Positions 20,132 to 33,005 are shown, counted from the first letter of the stretch. The stretch is DNA of 64,000 bases from an uncultured Gilliamella sp. (GCA_946481345.1 CAMLMY010000001.1:62001-126000); one strand, 5' to 3'. Notes: generated from the sequence alone by a model not told the origin. Numbers and translations: made by a program.

Positions 20132-20623
20132 ATGAAAAAGATATCTGTTCTATTTTTACTTAGTCCATTGTTACTTATAACTGGGTGTTCGACAACGCCA
20201 GAACAATGTGACCCAACTAATACTAACATAGGTATTATGGATAAAATTAGTTGCAATTATTCAGGTAACTATCAAGCTCGTATTGATAAAAAAGAGCAAA
20301 TTTTAGAGAATGAAAAACGAGCTAATGCACAATTCAGAGAAATTTATGCAACGATTGAAAGACAAAAAAATTCGACTTCATCAAGTGTTAAACAAAAGCA
20401 AGCACAGTTGCAAAAGTTAAAAAAAGAATTGACTCAATTAACTAATGAAGTAAAACAAAAGGCTAAAAATCGTGATGATTTACAAGCACAAGTTAATGAT
20501 ATTGAGCAACAGTTGAAGAAAGTTAACAATTCAAATTCATCTGAACTTGAAAAACAAGTTGAATTAGATAAGTTAAATAAAAAACTTCAACAGCTACAAA
20601 AAGCTTTAAATTTAGGTAAATAA
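20132..20623 (+). CDS. Small coiled-coil lipoprotein
   Basis: Lipobox LLITGC; KQAQLQKLKKELTQLTNEVKQKAKNRDDLQAQVNDIEQQLKK. Confidence 0.75.
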   Translation: MKKISVLFLLSPLLLITGCSTTPEQCDPTNTNIGIMDKISCNYSGNYQARIDKKEQILENEKRANAQFREIYATIERQKNSTSSSVKQKQAQLQKLKKELTQLTNEVKQKAKNRDDLQAQVNDIEQQLKKVNNSNSSELEKQVELDKLNKKLQQLQKALNLGK

Positions 20624-20630
20624 TTTAGCC

Positions 20631-21998
20631 ATGCAACGTATAACAAGAGTTATATTTGATCAGGGTGAATCTGATAAGATCTCTTTGTTAAAAGAATATA
20701 ATTATTTGTTAGTATTGCTAAAGAATAATTTAACTGAGCGAACATTTTCAATTTTAGGTCAGCCAAAGTTAATTGATAATAATCAATATATTGGTTGGTA
20801 TAGTAATTTAGAAGGTCAACCTATTTTACTCAATGATATTGAAAATGAAGAACATAAAAAACAGATAGAAAAAACGCTGAATACACGAATTAATGACCTT
20901 GAACTCGTAATCAAATCAATGTCATTGACAAGAGAGGAACAAGCTTTAATATCTGCATGGTTACCGAGAATAAAAAACTCAGGAAATACCATTTATGTAA
21001 TTAATGATGAACCTGTTATTGTTAATTCATTTAAAGCTCCGATTTTACCTGAACCTACAGCAATACCACCAACATCAAAATCATTTTGGCGTTGGTGGTA
21101 TTTTTTATTACTCGCACTGTTTTTAATTATATTGCTTGGTTTTATTTGGTTCTTTTTTTGTCCTTATGGCAAAGAAAAAGCATCAGATTCTCCATCAATA
21201 ATGGCACAAAATACAGAGAAAAATAGAGTTGAATCAACCCCAGTAGTTGAACAAACTAATGTTTTAGAACCAAAAAACGAAACTGTAACAGAAGTTAAGA
21301 ATTGTATAACTAAAGAAGAAGCTACTAATAAGATATCGGCTTCTAAAATGGTGATGATATTTGATAATTCAGCCTCAATGACTTTAACCTTGATGGAATC
21401 ACAAGAAAGTATCGATAAATATTTAAAAAGTAATTTTTATTCGATGACAGAAAAAGAAGCCGAAGCTTATGAAAGAAAAATGACCAGATTACCTAATCGT
21501 TTATCAAGTAGTAAAGAAGTAGCATTAACCAGTATTGATAAAATACAGCAAAATATAGATATTTCTCTTGTCACGTTAACAAGTTGTCCGGCTGCGCAAA
21601 CTACATCATTCTATCCTTATGAAGATAGAGAAAAATTAAAAAGTAAAATTAAACGGTTGCAGCCATTAGAATATAATAGTGCGACGCCATTATATAGTGG
21701 TGTTAAACAGGCAAGTAAAATGCTTGATGGTATTAATCGTGATGATTATATATTAATTATTAGTGATGGTGAGGATAATTGTACTAAAAGTAATATATGT
21801 ACTCTTGCTAATGAAATAGCCACAGCGCAACCTCGTTTAAAAATTAATATTGTTGATATTGCCGGACAGCATAAAATAGATTGTGTAGCAAAAAGCACTG
21901 GTGGTAACGTTTATATAGCTCAAAATCCAACCGAGCTTATTAAACAAATGAGTAATGCCGTTTCAGATATGAATATTAGTAAACCTATTTGTAAATAA
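20631..21998 (+). CDS. Membrane-anchored vWA protein, paralog A (cytosolic N-domain, TM, periplasmic vWA)
   Basis: TM FWRWWYFLLLALFLIILLGFIWFFF; MIDAS MIFDNSASM; DDYILIISDGEDNCTKSNICTLA. Confidence 0.8.
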   Translation: MQRITRVIFDQGESDKISLLKEYNYLLVLLKNNLTERTFSILGQPKLIDNNQYIGWYSNLEGQPILLNDIENEEHKKQIEKTLNTRINDLELVIKSMSLTREEQALISAWLPRIKNSGNTIYVINDEPVIVNSFKAPILPEPTAIPPTSKSFWRWWYFLLLALFLIILLGFIWFFFCPYGKEKASDSPSIMAQNTEKNRVESTPVVEQTNVLEPKNETVTEVKNCITKEEATNKISASKMVMIFDNSASMTLTLMESQESIDKYLKSNFYSMTEKEAEAYERKMTRLPNRLSSSKEVALTSIDKIQQNIDISLVTLTSCPAAQTTSFYPYEDREKLKSKIKRLQPLEYNSATPLYSGVKQASKMLDGINRDDYILIISDGEDNCTKSNICTLANEIATAQPRLKINIVDIAGQHKIDCVAKSTGGNVYIAQNPTELIKQMSNAVSDMNISKPICK

Positions 21999-22100
21999 GA
22001 TATAATAATTTTGATTTAATTGACAATTTATAAATTAAATATTTAGCTAACTAATAGACTTTTATAAAGACTTTTTAAGTAACAAGGAATAAGTTGAGAG

Positions 22101-23585
22101 ATGCAAAGAATAACTCGTATTGCTTTTGATCATAGTAACATAGACAAGATGCAGTTACTGGAACAGTATAATTCTTTACTTTCAATACTTAAACCTCATT
22201 TGACCGCAAGAACATTTTCAATTTTTGCTTCATCAAGATTAATAGAAAACAACCAATATATTGCCTGGTATACTGATCTTGAAGGCCAACCTATATTACT
22301 TAATGATATAGGTGACTCGTCGCAAAGAACAGTAATTGAAGACGCCTTACATACTCGAATCAATGATATTGAGACTACAGTCAAATTAATTCCCTTAGAT
22401 CATCAACAAAAAGCTTTAGTGTCTTCATGGTTATCAAGAATTAAAAATCCAAATAATCAAATTTATGTAATTAATAATGAACCAGTTATTATTGATACTT
22501 TTGAGCCAATTGTATTACCTGAACCGCCAATTGTCGCACCAAAAAGTTTTTGGCGATGGTGGTATACCTTAATTTTAATTTTACTTTTATTATTAATTTT
22601 AGGTTTGATATGGTTCTTTTTTAATCCTTTCAAAAAGACTAGCAAGATGGAACCAATCGTTGAACCAGCGATTACACAACCAATTGAACCGAAAAAAACG
22701 GAACTAACCGTTGAATTTGCAAAACAACCAGAGCTTGTCATTAAACCTAAACCTGAATTAAAACCAGAACCACAGGTTTCAGAGCCACAACCTGTAGTTG
22801 TACCTGACCCAACACCAGAGTCGGTTAGCAAATCAGAACCTAAACCAGCGCCAAAAGTAAAAAATCCACCAAATTGTATTACTAAGGAAGAATTGGTAAA
22901 AAATTCTAATCCATCCAAAATGGCGTTGATCTTTGATAATTCTTTATCCATGACGGTAACATTAGCAGAGCCACCTTCACAAGTTCAGCAATATTTTAAT
23001 TATTTAACCCATGGCTACCCTAGCTATATGCCTGCATCTGAAAGAATTGCGTATGAAAAAAGGATGTCTCGACTACCGACTCGTTTATCAACCAGTAAAA
23101 AAGTAGCATTGACTAGTATTGATAAAATTCAACAAAATATTAATATAGCATTAGTGGCATTAAATAGTTGTTCAGCGGCAGATACAACACCATTTTATAA
23201 TTATTCCGGCAGAGGCGCTTTAAAAAGTAAAATTAATCGATTAACACCAAGTGCAGCTGGTGGCGGAGGTACACCACTTTATAGTGGATTAGAGAAAGCA
23301 AGTAAAATGCTTGATGGTGTAAAACGAGATGATTATATCCTTATAATTAGTGATGGCGATGATAACTGCACAAGAAGTAATATTTGTACTCTAGCTAATT
23401 ATATTGCAGCTCAAAAACCTCGACTCAAGATAAATATCGTTGATATAGCGGGTGAACATAAAATAGATTGTGTAGCTAATGCTACTCGAGGCAAAGTTTA
23501 TATCGCACAAAGTCCTAAGGATATGATTAGACAGATGAATAAAGCGGTATCTGATTTAAAAATTAATCGTCCTGTTTGTCAGTAA
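22101..23585 (+). CDS. Membrane-anchored vWA protein, paralog B, with Pro/Glu/Lys-rich periplasmic linker
   Basis: Strongly similar to the preceding ORF over both ends; TM FWRWWYTLILILLLLLILGLIWFFF; MIDAS LIFDNSLSM. Confidence 0.8.
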   Translation: MQRITRIAFDHSNIDKMQLLEQYNSLLSILKPHLTARTFSIFASSRLIENNQYIAWYTDLEGQPILLNDIGDSSQRTVIEDALHTRINDIETTVKLIPLDHQQKALVSSWLSRIKNPNNQIYVINNEPVIIDTFEPIVLPEPPIVAPKSFWRWWYTLILILLLLLILGLIWFFFNPFKKTSKMEPIVEPAITQPIEPKKTELTVEFAKQPELVIKPKPELKPEPQVSEPQPVVVPDPTPESVSKSEPKPAPKVKNPPNCITKEELVKNSNPSKMALIFDNSLSMTVTLAEPPSQVQQYFNYLTHGYPSYMPASERIAYEKRMSRLPTRLSTSKKVALTSIDKIQQNINIALVALNSCSAADTTPFYNYSGRGALKSKINRLTPSAAGGGGTPLYSGLEKASKMLDGVKRDDYILIISDGDDNCTRSNICTLANYIAAQKPRLKINIVDIAGEHKIDCVANATRGKVYIAQSPKDMIRQMNKAVSDLKINRPVCQ

Positions 23586-23674
23586 ACAGATAAATAAAAT
23601 TGATAATACCAAATGATTAGTACTAGATTTTACTCAATAGCTATCTTTAAGAAAAATAATTAATAAAAATAGTA

Positions 23675-23702
23675 AAAAAACCAGACGTAAAGTCTGGTTT
23701 TT
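23675..23702. terminator. Bidirectional rho-independent terminator between vWA locus and gyrB
   Basis: aaaaaaaCCAGACgtaaaGTCTGGttttt hairpin with A/T tracts on both sides. Confidence 0.85.
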
Positions 23703-23721
23703 ATTGATTAAATAATCGTTA

Positions 23722-26157
<2,436 letters not shown>

Positions 26158-26175
26158 TTATATCATTCTATATAT

Positions 26176-27246
26176 TTAGGAAATTATACCAGATTTTATG
26201 TGAAAAATCTTATCATTTTCATCGATCATATGGGTAATTTGCTCTTGATTAACCGCGGTAATAAAAACTTGAGATTTGGCTGATTTTAATCGTTTAGCTA
26301 ATAGATTACGTTTATTTTGATCAAGTTCAGAAGCAAAGTCATCTATTAAATAAATACATGATAATCCAGTTTTTTCTGAAAAATATTCCCCTTGTGATAA
26401 ACGTAATGCACACATAAGTAATTTTAGTTGCCCACGAGATAGTAGATCTTCTACTGGAATATTATCTATACGTAATTTTATATCGGCTTTATGTGGGCCT
26501 AATGAGGTATAGTTAATGAATTTATCTCTCTCAAATTGTTTATATAAAATATCAGAATAATTCATCCCATATTCCCAGCCTTGATAATATTGGCAATTAA
26601 GTTGATACTCGGGTAAAAAATGCCGACAAGTTTCTATAATTTGCGGAAATATATTTTGACTATAATCAGCTCTAATTTGACTGATTTTTTCGGCAATTGG
26701 TGTTAGTTCTTTATCCCAAGGTAATAATTGATTATAGTTAGACGATTGTTTTAATAATGCATTTCTTTGTTTAAATAACCGTTTTAAATTATTCCATAGT
26801 GATACAAATTCTGGGTAATGGTGAAAACATCCCCAGTCTATAAACGATCGACGATATTTTGGACCACCAGTAAGTAAATCAAATCCTTCTGGAGTAATTA
26901 GTTGAATAGGTAATAGTTTAGCTAAGTCAGTTAATCGAAATCCCTCATCACCGTCAATTTTTATCGTATTATCATTATTTCTTGTTTTTGATAATCCTAT
27001 TGTACGAATTTGTTGCGATGATTCTATTTGGCTGAATAAAACTAACTGAGGCTTTTCATGTTGTATGATTCTATTCGATTGAATATGTCTAAATGCACGG
27101 CCATGGCCGAGCATATAAATAGCCTCAAGTAGACTAGTTTTTCCACTACCATTATCACCAACTATATAGTTGAAATGATTTGATAATGATAATTCAGCAT
27201 AATCAATGTTGCGAAAATTATGGATTTTGATTTGTGAAAGAGTCAT
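26176..27246 (-). CDS. recF: DNA replication/repair protein RecF
   Basis: IHNFRNIDYAELSLSNHFNYIVGDNGSGKTSLLEAIYMLGHGRAFR. Confidence 0.97.
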   Translation of the reverse strand: MTLSQIKIHNFRNIDYAELSLSNHFNYIVGDNGSGKTSLLEAIYMLGHGRAFRHIQSNRIIQHEKPQLVLFSQIESSQQIRTIGLSKTRNNDNTIKIDGDEGFRLTDLAKLLPIQLITPEGFDLLTGGPKYRRSFIDWGCFHHYPEFVSLWNNLKRLFKQRNALLKQSSNYNQLLPWDKELTPIAEKISQIRADYSQNIFPQIIETCRHFLPEYQLNCQYYQGWEYGMNYSDILYKQFERDKFINYTSLGPHKADIKLRIDNIPVEDLLSRGQLKLLMCALRLSQGEYFSEKTGLSCIYLIDDFASELDQNKRNLLAKRLKSAKSQVFITAVNQEQITHMIDENDKIFHIKSGIIS

Positions 27247-27291
27247 GTTGGTAAAGTTTCCGGCCGAAGCCGGAAGTTTGATAGAGAGTTA

Positions 27292-28395
27292 TTATAAACG
27301 CATTGGCATAACAACATAAGTAGCCGATTGGTTATTGATATCTTCAATTTGCACACTAGATGTTGCATCCGTTAATAATAGTTGTACACTATCACATTTT
27401 AGTGTGTTTAATATATCTAATAAATAAGTCACATTAAAGCCAATTTCAAGCTCTTGTGACTCATATTTCACATCAATCACTTCTTCCGCTTCTTCTTGTT
27501 CAGGATTATTTGCTGTGATTTTTATTTGGTTATTATGTACATATAATCTTATACCGCGGAATTTTTCGTTTGAAAGAATTGCTACTCGTGATAACGCATT
27601 TCTAAGTTCTTCGCATGAAACTTCAAGTGGTTTATCCGGATTACGCGGCATTACTCGTTTATAATCAGGAAATCTTCCATCAATAAGTTTTGAGGTAAAG
27701 GTAAAATCACCAAGATTAACACGCAAATTATTATTACCAATCTGCATATTTACCAGTTCATCGTTGTCACTAACCAGTTTAGCGAGTTCTATTACCCCTT
27801 TTCTAGGTAAAATAACTGAACAGGATTCTGAGATATTTTGACCTACGGGTTGAGCACACACAGCTAAACGGTGACCATCTGTCGCAACGGTTTTTAATAA
27901 TCCATCTTCGATCTCAAATAGCATACCATTTAAATAATATCTGACATCTTGATTAGCCATTGAAAATTGGACTGCATCAATAAGTCGTTTGATTGTCTTT
28001 TGTGGTATAGATAGATCAACATCACTTTGCCAATTTTCTAAATTAGGAAAATCTGTAGCCGGTAATGTGGCTAAGGAAAATTTACTACGCCCAGATTGAA
28101 TGATTAATCGATTATCGTCAACGCTTATCGAAATTTGGGCATTACTTGGCAGATTTCGGCAAATATCGAGGAACTTTCTTGCCGGAACTGTTGTTGCTCC
28201 TGGCTCACAAGATTCGGTTAAAGGAAGATGAGATATCATCTCAATCTCTAAATCGGTTCCGGTCATTGATAGAGTATTATCGATGACTTGTAATAATAAA
28301 TTACCTAAAATAGGTAAAGTAGGGCGACTGCTTAATGGTGCGCTAACAAGCTGTAAGGGCTTAATAAGTTTTTCACGATCTATAATAAATTTCAT
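27292..28395 (-). CDS. dnaN: DNA polymerase III beta sliding clamp
   Basis: MKFIIDREKLIKPLQLVSAPLSSRPTLPILGNLLLQV...YVVMPMRL. Confidence 0.99.
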   Translation of the reverse strand: MKFIIDREKLIKPLQLVSAPLSSRPTLPILGNLLLQVIDNTLSMTGTDLEIEMISHLPLTESCEPGATTVPARKFLDICRNLPSNAQISISVDDNRLIIQSGRSKFSLATLPATDFPNLENWQSDVDLSIPQKTIKRLIDAVQFSMANQDVRYYLNGMLFEIEDGLLKTVATDGHRLAVCAQPVGQNISESCSVILPRKGVIELAKLVSDNDELVNMQIGNNNLRVNLGDFTFTSKLIDGRFPDYKRVMPRNPDKPLEVSCEELRNALSRVAILSNEKFRGIRLYVHNNQIKITANNPEQEEAEEVIDVKYESQELEIGFNVTYLLDILNTLKCDSVQLLLTDATSSVQIEDINNQSATYVVMPMRL

Positions 28396-28410
28396 AGTGT
28401 TAATTCTTTT

Positions 28411-29769
28411 TTAAGTTGATAATGTTCTAATTAAATTGGAATAATCCTCTTTAATATCATTGCTTTCTTCTTTTAATTCGGCAATTTTTCGGCATGCATG
28501 TAATACAGTTGTGTGATCTCTACCGCCGAAACCATCTCCAATCTCTGGAAGGCTCTTATTCGTCAACTCTTTTGCTAACGCCATCGCGACCTGTCTTGGT
28601 CTTGCAACTGAACGGGAGCGGCGTTTTGATAATAAATCAGAAACTTTGATTTTATAATATTCAGCAACCGTTTTTTGAATATTTTCAATAGTAATCAATT
28701 TTTCTTGCAAGGCAAGTAAATCTTTCAAAGCATCTTTCACAAAATCAATAGTGATAGATTTGCCTGTAAAATTGGCATTGGCAATCACTCGATTCAATGC
28801 GCCTTCTAATTCACGTACATTTGAACGTAAGCGTTTAGCAATGAAAAATGCAACTTCTTCAGGTAGTTTTATATTATTTTCTTCTGCTTTTTTCATTAGA
28901 ATTGCAACGCGAGTTTCCAGCTCCGGTGGCTCGATAGCAATGGTTAAACCCCAGCCAAATCTTGATTTTAAACGATCTTCAACGCCATTAATTTCTTTTG
29001 GATAACGATCAGAAGTTAAGATAATTTGTTGATTACCTTCTAATAACGAGTTGAAGGTATGAAAAAATTCTTCTTGAGATCGTTCTTTATTAGCAAAAAA
29101 TTGTATATCGTCAATAAGTAGAGCATCAACAGAACGATAATAATTTTTGAATTCTTCAATAGCATTATTTTGTAGTGCTTTTACCATGTCTTGCACAAAG
29201 CGTTCTGAGTGCATATAAACCACTTTGGCATTTGCTTTACCGGCCATAATCCCATTGCCAACTGCATGTAATAAATGGGTTTTACCTAAACCGGTTGAAC
29301 CATATAAAAATAACGGGTTATAAGCTTTTCCTGGATTTTCCGCGACTTGTTTTGCAGCTGCTACAGCTAGTTGGTTAGATTTACCTTCAACAAAACTATT
29401 AAATGTATGTTTATGATTAATCCCTGAATAGTAAGTATGGTTACTATTGCTTTCTTTGGTTGTTTTCCAAGCTGGAACAACATCAGATTTAGATTGGTTA
29501 ACTTCGGATTTTTTTTCTACCGATAGAGTGGAGCCGACTTCAAGGTATAATTTTAATGAATCATTACCTAAAAGTGTGTTCAATAACTGTGAAATAGTCG
29601 TTAAATATTTATTTTTGACCCAATCTAATACAAACCTATTGGGTGCATAAATATAAAGTTTATTCTCAATCATTTCTGCTTGCAAAGGGCGAATCCATAA
29701 GTTGAATTCTGTTGTTGGAAGAGCTTCTTGTAATTGAGAAAGACAATCTTGCCAAATCGCAGTAGACAC
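28411..29769 (-). CDS. dnaA: Chromosomal replication initiator DnaA (GTG start)
   Basis: [37 protein letters not shown]. Confidence 0.99.
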   Translation of the reverse strand: MSTAIWQDCLSQLQEALPTTEFNLWIRPLQAEMIENKLYIYAPNRFVLDWVKNKYLTTISQLLNTLLGNDSLKLYLEVGSTLSVEKKSEVNQSKSDVVPAWKTTKESNSNHTYYSGINHKHTFNSFVEGKSNQLAVAAAKQVAENPGKAYNPLFLYGSTGLGKTHLLHAVGNGIMAGKANAKVVYMHSERFVQDMVKALQNNAIEEFKNYYRSVDALLIDDIQFFANKERSQEEFFHTFNSLLEGNQQIILTSDRYPKEINGVEDRLKSRFGWGLTIAIEPPELETRVAILMKKAEENNIKLPEEVAFFIAKRLRSNVRELEGALNRVIANANFTGKSITIDFVKDALKDLLALQEKLITIENIQKTVAEYYKIKVSDLLSKRRSRSVARPRQVAMALAKELTNKSLPEIGDGFGGRDHTTVLHACRKIAELKEESNDIKEDYSNLIRTLST

Positions 29770-29822
29770 GGCTACTCCTTTAACTAGGATACTAACAATA
29801 TTTTATTGATTATAATCTTTTT

Positions 29823-29831
29823 TGTGGATAA
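29823..29831 (-). promoter_or_regulatory. Perfect DnaA box (TTATCCACA) upstream of dnaA
   Basis: tgtggataa on + strand, 54 bp upstream of the dnaA start; consistent with autoregulation. Confidence 0.7.
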
Positions 29832-29882
29832 TTTATAGCTTAAAAGCAAGATATAATTTATTAATTAACAAAAGGTATAAAT

Positions 29883-29910
29883 AAAAAACCCAGCTTAAAG
29901 CTGGGTTTTA
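29883..29910. terminator. Terminator downstream of ompA
   Basis: aaaacccagc ttaaa gctgggtttt hairpin with A/T tracts. Confidence 0.85.
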
Positions 29911-29934
29911 ACAGATATCACTAATCAACAATTA

Positions 29935-31038
29935 TTATTTTGTTTGATCAATTACTTGAACTTCTTGAACGTTACGTGCTTTAACTTCAATTTCAACACG
30001 ACGATCTGGTGCTAAACATGCTTTTAAGTCAGCGCCACGAAGTGCATTACATTTAGTACCAGTAACTGGTTGTGATTTACCCATACCACGTGAAGTGATA
30101 ATTTCAGCTGGCACACCTTTTTGTACTAAATAGTTTAATACAGTGTGGGCACGACGTTCTGATAGTTTTTGGTTATAGTTATCAGAACCAATACGGTCAG
30201 TATGACCAATTACTACGATAGCACTTTCAGATGGATTAATTTTAACAAGCGTTGCTAATAAGTTATCAAGCGCTTGGCGCCCTTCTGCTTTTAAGTCAGC
30301 TTTTGCATAAGCAAATAATACATCTTCATTTAAAACATAGCGATTTACTTCAGTTTTGATTTCAACTGGAGCTGCAACCGCTGGTGAACCTAAACGGTAA
30401 GTGATACCCAAGCTCACAGTACCTGCGTCTGGAGATGCATCAGTTTTAGTATGAATATGTTGAACATATTGATATTCTAAACGAGTTGAGAAGTTTTCGT
30501 CAAAACGATAATCAAGGCCTAAAGCATAAACAGGCGATAAATCAGTTTTTGTTCCGCCTTTACCGTATTCTTCTTTAACATCACCACCATTTTTCCATTT
30601 AGCAATAGTTACCATTCCACCCGCGCGGCCATAGATATCTAAATCGTCAGAGATAAATGATAATGGATAGCTTAATTTACCAGTTAAAGAAACACCTTGA
30701 GCAGAAACTTTACTGTTTCCTGCTTTAGAATCACTATCATAACGATAATTTCTTTTATATTTTGCTGAACCTAACCAATCATAACCTAGTTCAAATGCTA
30801 AATAAGGATTAGCTTGGAAACCTAAGAATGCACCGCCAGCGATGTTACTTCTATTAGAAGTTTTGATTCCAGCTTCTTCTTTATCAAAAGCACGAACTTT
30901 ATTTGCATCTAAGTTATAAAGCTCAGACCAACCTAATTTAGCACCTGTATAAAAAGTGTTGTCTTCATATGCTGCATTAGCGGCAGTAGCGGTTAAACTT
31001 GCAACTGCAATTGCTAGAGCTAGAGTCGTTTTTTTCAT
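29935..31038 (-). CDS. ompA: OmpA-family outer membrane porin
   Basis: Signal peptide MKKTTLALAIAVASLTATAANA; beta-barrel plus OmpA C-terminal domain (VVIGHTDRIGSDNYNQKLSERRAHTVLNYL); ATG at 31038 preferred to TTG at 31050. Confidence 0.95.
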   Translation of the reverse strand: MKKTTLALAIAVASLTATAANAAYEDNTFYTGAKLGWSELYNLDANKVRAFDKEEAGIKTSNRSNIAGGAFLGFQANPYLAFELGYDWLGSAKYKRNYRYDSDSKAGNSKVSAQGVSLTGKLSYPLSFISDDLDIYGRAGGMVTIAKWKNGGDVKEEYGKGGTKTDLSPVYALGLDYRFDENFSTRLEYQYVQHIHTKTDASPDAGTVSLGITYRLGSPAVAAPVEIKTEVNRYVLNEDVLFAYAKADLKAEGRQALDNLLATLVKINPSESAIVVIGHTDRIGSDNYNQKLSERRAHTVLNYLVQKGVPAEIITSRGMGKSQPVTGTKCNALRGADLKACLAPDRRVEIEVKARNVQEVQVIDQTK

Positions 31039-31227
31039 TTTTTGCCTCAACTTATTTGTTGTTATAGACGTTGTTTAATTTGATTTTATTGTTTAAATTT
31101 ACTTCTTATAAATAGATATTACTAATAATTATGTTACACATAATCTAGCTTTAATTATAGCACATAAATTGCGCAAAGCTAGATAGAATAAACTTACATT
31201 GTAAAAATTAAATAACTTTAATTTGCA

Positions 31228-32136
31228 TTAACCAATTTGATTAACTGTAATATATAAATCATTTATGGAGTTAGATAAAGTATTGGCCATAATGTAAAAA
31301 TCCGCTTCAAGTCGTTTATCAAACTCATCAGAACCAATATCTTCATTTTCGTCCATTATAATAGAATCAAATTTTACTTTTTTCAATGTAAAGTCTGGGT
31401 TGATAATAAAATTGATACCACGTTCATCAATAATTTTAAGTTTGGTTACCCATTTACCAGAATCTAAGTGAACTAACATTTCGTCGCTAGTAATATCTTG
31501 GTTTTTGCAGTTAATAATTCCATTACCTTCCAGTGGATCTTTTAATTCAGCTTCATCACCTAATATAAAAGGAGGAAAATTTAACTTTTCTTTAACCCAA
31601 TTGGTCATTATCTTTTCAAGTGGTTTATCGATTGATAATGGGGTTAATGCTAAAGATCCAAGCTCTTTACGTAAAATTGCTAAAATATCTTCAGCTAGTT
31701 TAAAACTACTACAATCAATAATAATTCTTCTATTTTCAGTATCGATCCATAACCAATAATGGTTATATTTACTAAATGCTCTAGGCATTAAATCGAACAT
31801 CACTTCATCTTTTAATGTGGCTTTTTCATTTTTGCTGAGCTTTCGACTTAATGCTTTCTCTTGTTTGTCAATTTTATCAATTAGTGCTTGTTTAATTACT
31901 GGCGCTGGTAATATTTTAGTTTCTTTTTTAATCCGTAACAGTAAATGTCCTTGCATATCAATAATGAAATCATCTAAGTTATTATCATTATAAGGCGATA
32001 CCCATCCCATCTTAGTGGTATCTAAATTACCGCACGGCGAAAATGAAGCCGATTTAAGCGCTTGTTCAATAGTTTGTTTATCAAGTAAATTGTCATTATT
32101 AAGTTGGTAAATAATTGCGTTTTTAAACCAAAGCAT
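31228..32136 (-). CDS. rdgC: Recombination-associated protein RdgC
   Basis: MLWFKNAIIYQLNND...FSPCGNLDTTKMGWVSPY. Confidence 0.95.
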   Translation of the reverse strand: MLWFKNAIIYQLNNDNLLDKQTIEQALKSASFSPCGNLDTTKMGWVSPYNDNNLDDFIIDMQGHLLLRIKKETKILPAPVIKQALIDKIDKQEKALSRKLSKNEKATLKDEVMFDLMPRAFSKYNHYWLWIDTENRRIIIDCSSFKLAEDILAILRKELGSLALTPLSIDKPLEKIMTNWVKEKLNFPPFILGDEAELKDPLEGNGIINCKNQDITSDEMLVHLDSGKWVTKLKIIDERGINFIINPDFTLKKVKFDSIIMDENEDIGSDEFDKRLEADFYIMANTLSNSINDLYITVNQIG

Positions 32137-32255
32137 AGTGTTATATTTCCAAATATTTGCTTTACGAAGTTTATTTTATCATAACGATTTATAATAAAAA
32201 TTTCATAGACGATGATATATTATCGCCTTAGTAATAAGATTTGATGAGAAATTCT

Positions 32256-33005
32256 TTAAAATTTATAAGATACACCCATATAAATAGATGTTACCGTACT
32301 ATCATCAACCATTGGGCTATCGGCTGCATCACCTGTTAGTTTATCAATATGGACTCCACCAAAGGTTGCAATATTATCTGTTAACGAATATTGAGCCGCA
32401 ATTTCAAAGTAAGGCGTAAAAGAGCTATCAGCATTGAAATAACCTAAGCCTGAACGTGCAGATTCTTTGTGCGAGATTCCATAATAATAGTCATTATGTT
32501 TACGATTTGCCCAATTTATACCGATAGTTGGTGCAACAATCAAATTATTTTCAATATAAGGTACAGTATAATCAGCATTAACTAAAATACTACTACTAGT
32601 ATCAAGGATATCAGTGCCAATACTACTAGAAAAAATCCCCCAATTGGTATTAAGTGAATATTCAATATCCGCTAGTAGGGTTGAATGGCGACTATCGAGC
32701 TGTTTTAGTTTATGATTATTAGAATCGTGAGGTTTAAATTCATTAGCTAAATAGCGAGCGCCAAAGGATAGACTTTGGTTATCATCATTGAGGGCATAAA
32801 CCCCAGCAGAAAGATCATCAATAAAAAACGAGCCATTGTCATAATCAATGTGTGGTATAGGATAGTAGTTTGAACTATAACTTTTATATGGTGAAGTTGA
32901 CCAACCTAAACCGATTCCCAATGAGGTAGGTTCTGCTGATACAATTTGCGTATATCCTAGAGAACACATTGATAATAGCGAAATTATACAGCTTATTCTT
33001 TTCAT
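32256..33005 (-). CDS. MipA/OmpV family outer membrane protein
   Basis: Signal peptide, YYPIPHIDYDNGSFFIDDLSAGVYAL, C-terminal MGVSYKF barrel end. Confidence 0.85.
   Translation of the reverse strand: MKRISCIISLLSMCSLGYTQIVSAEPTSLGIGLGWSTSPYKSYSSNYYPIPHIDYDNGSFFIDDLSAGVYALNDDNQSLSFGARYLANEFKPHDSNNHKLKQLDSRHSTLLADIEYSLNTNWGIFSSSIGTDILDTSSSILVNADYTVPYIENNLIVAPTIGINWANRKHNDYYYGISHKESARSGLGYFNADSSFTPYFEIAAQYSLTDNIATFGGVHIDKLTGDAADSPMVDDSTVTSIYMGVSYKF

Noticed and set aside
22463-22951. 162-aa antisense ORF opposite vWA paralog B
   Set aside because: Gly/Ser-rich translation is the mirror of the Pro/Glu/Lys-rich linker; low-complexity artefact
5444-23585. Calling the locus a type VI secretion system
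   Set aside because: Only sensory/accessory-like components are present; no sheath, Hcp, VgrG, baseplate, TssJLM or ClpV genes seen in the window
29770-29934. Chromosomal origin oriC next to dnaA
   Set aside because: Only one perfect DnaA box in a short gap; more consistent with dnaA autoregulation. GC skew of the full chromosome would be needed
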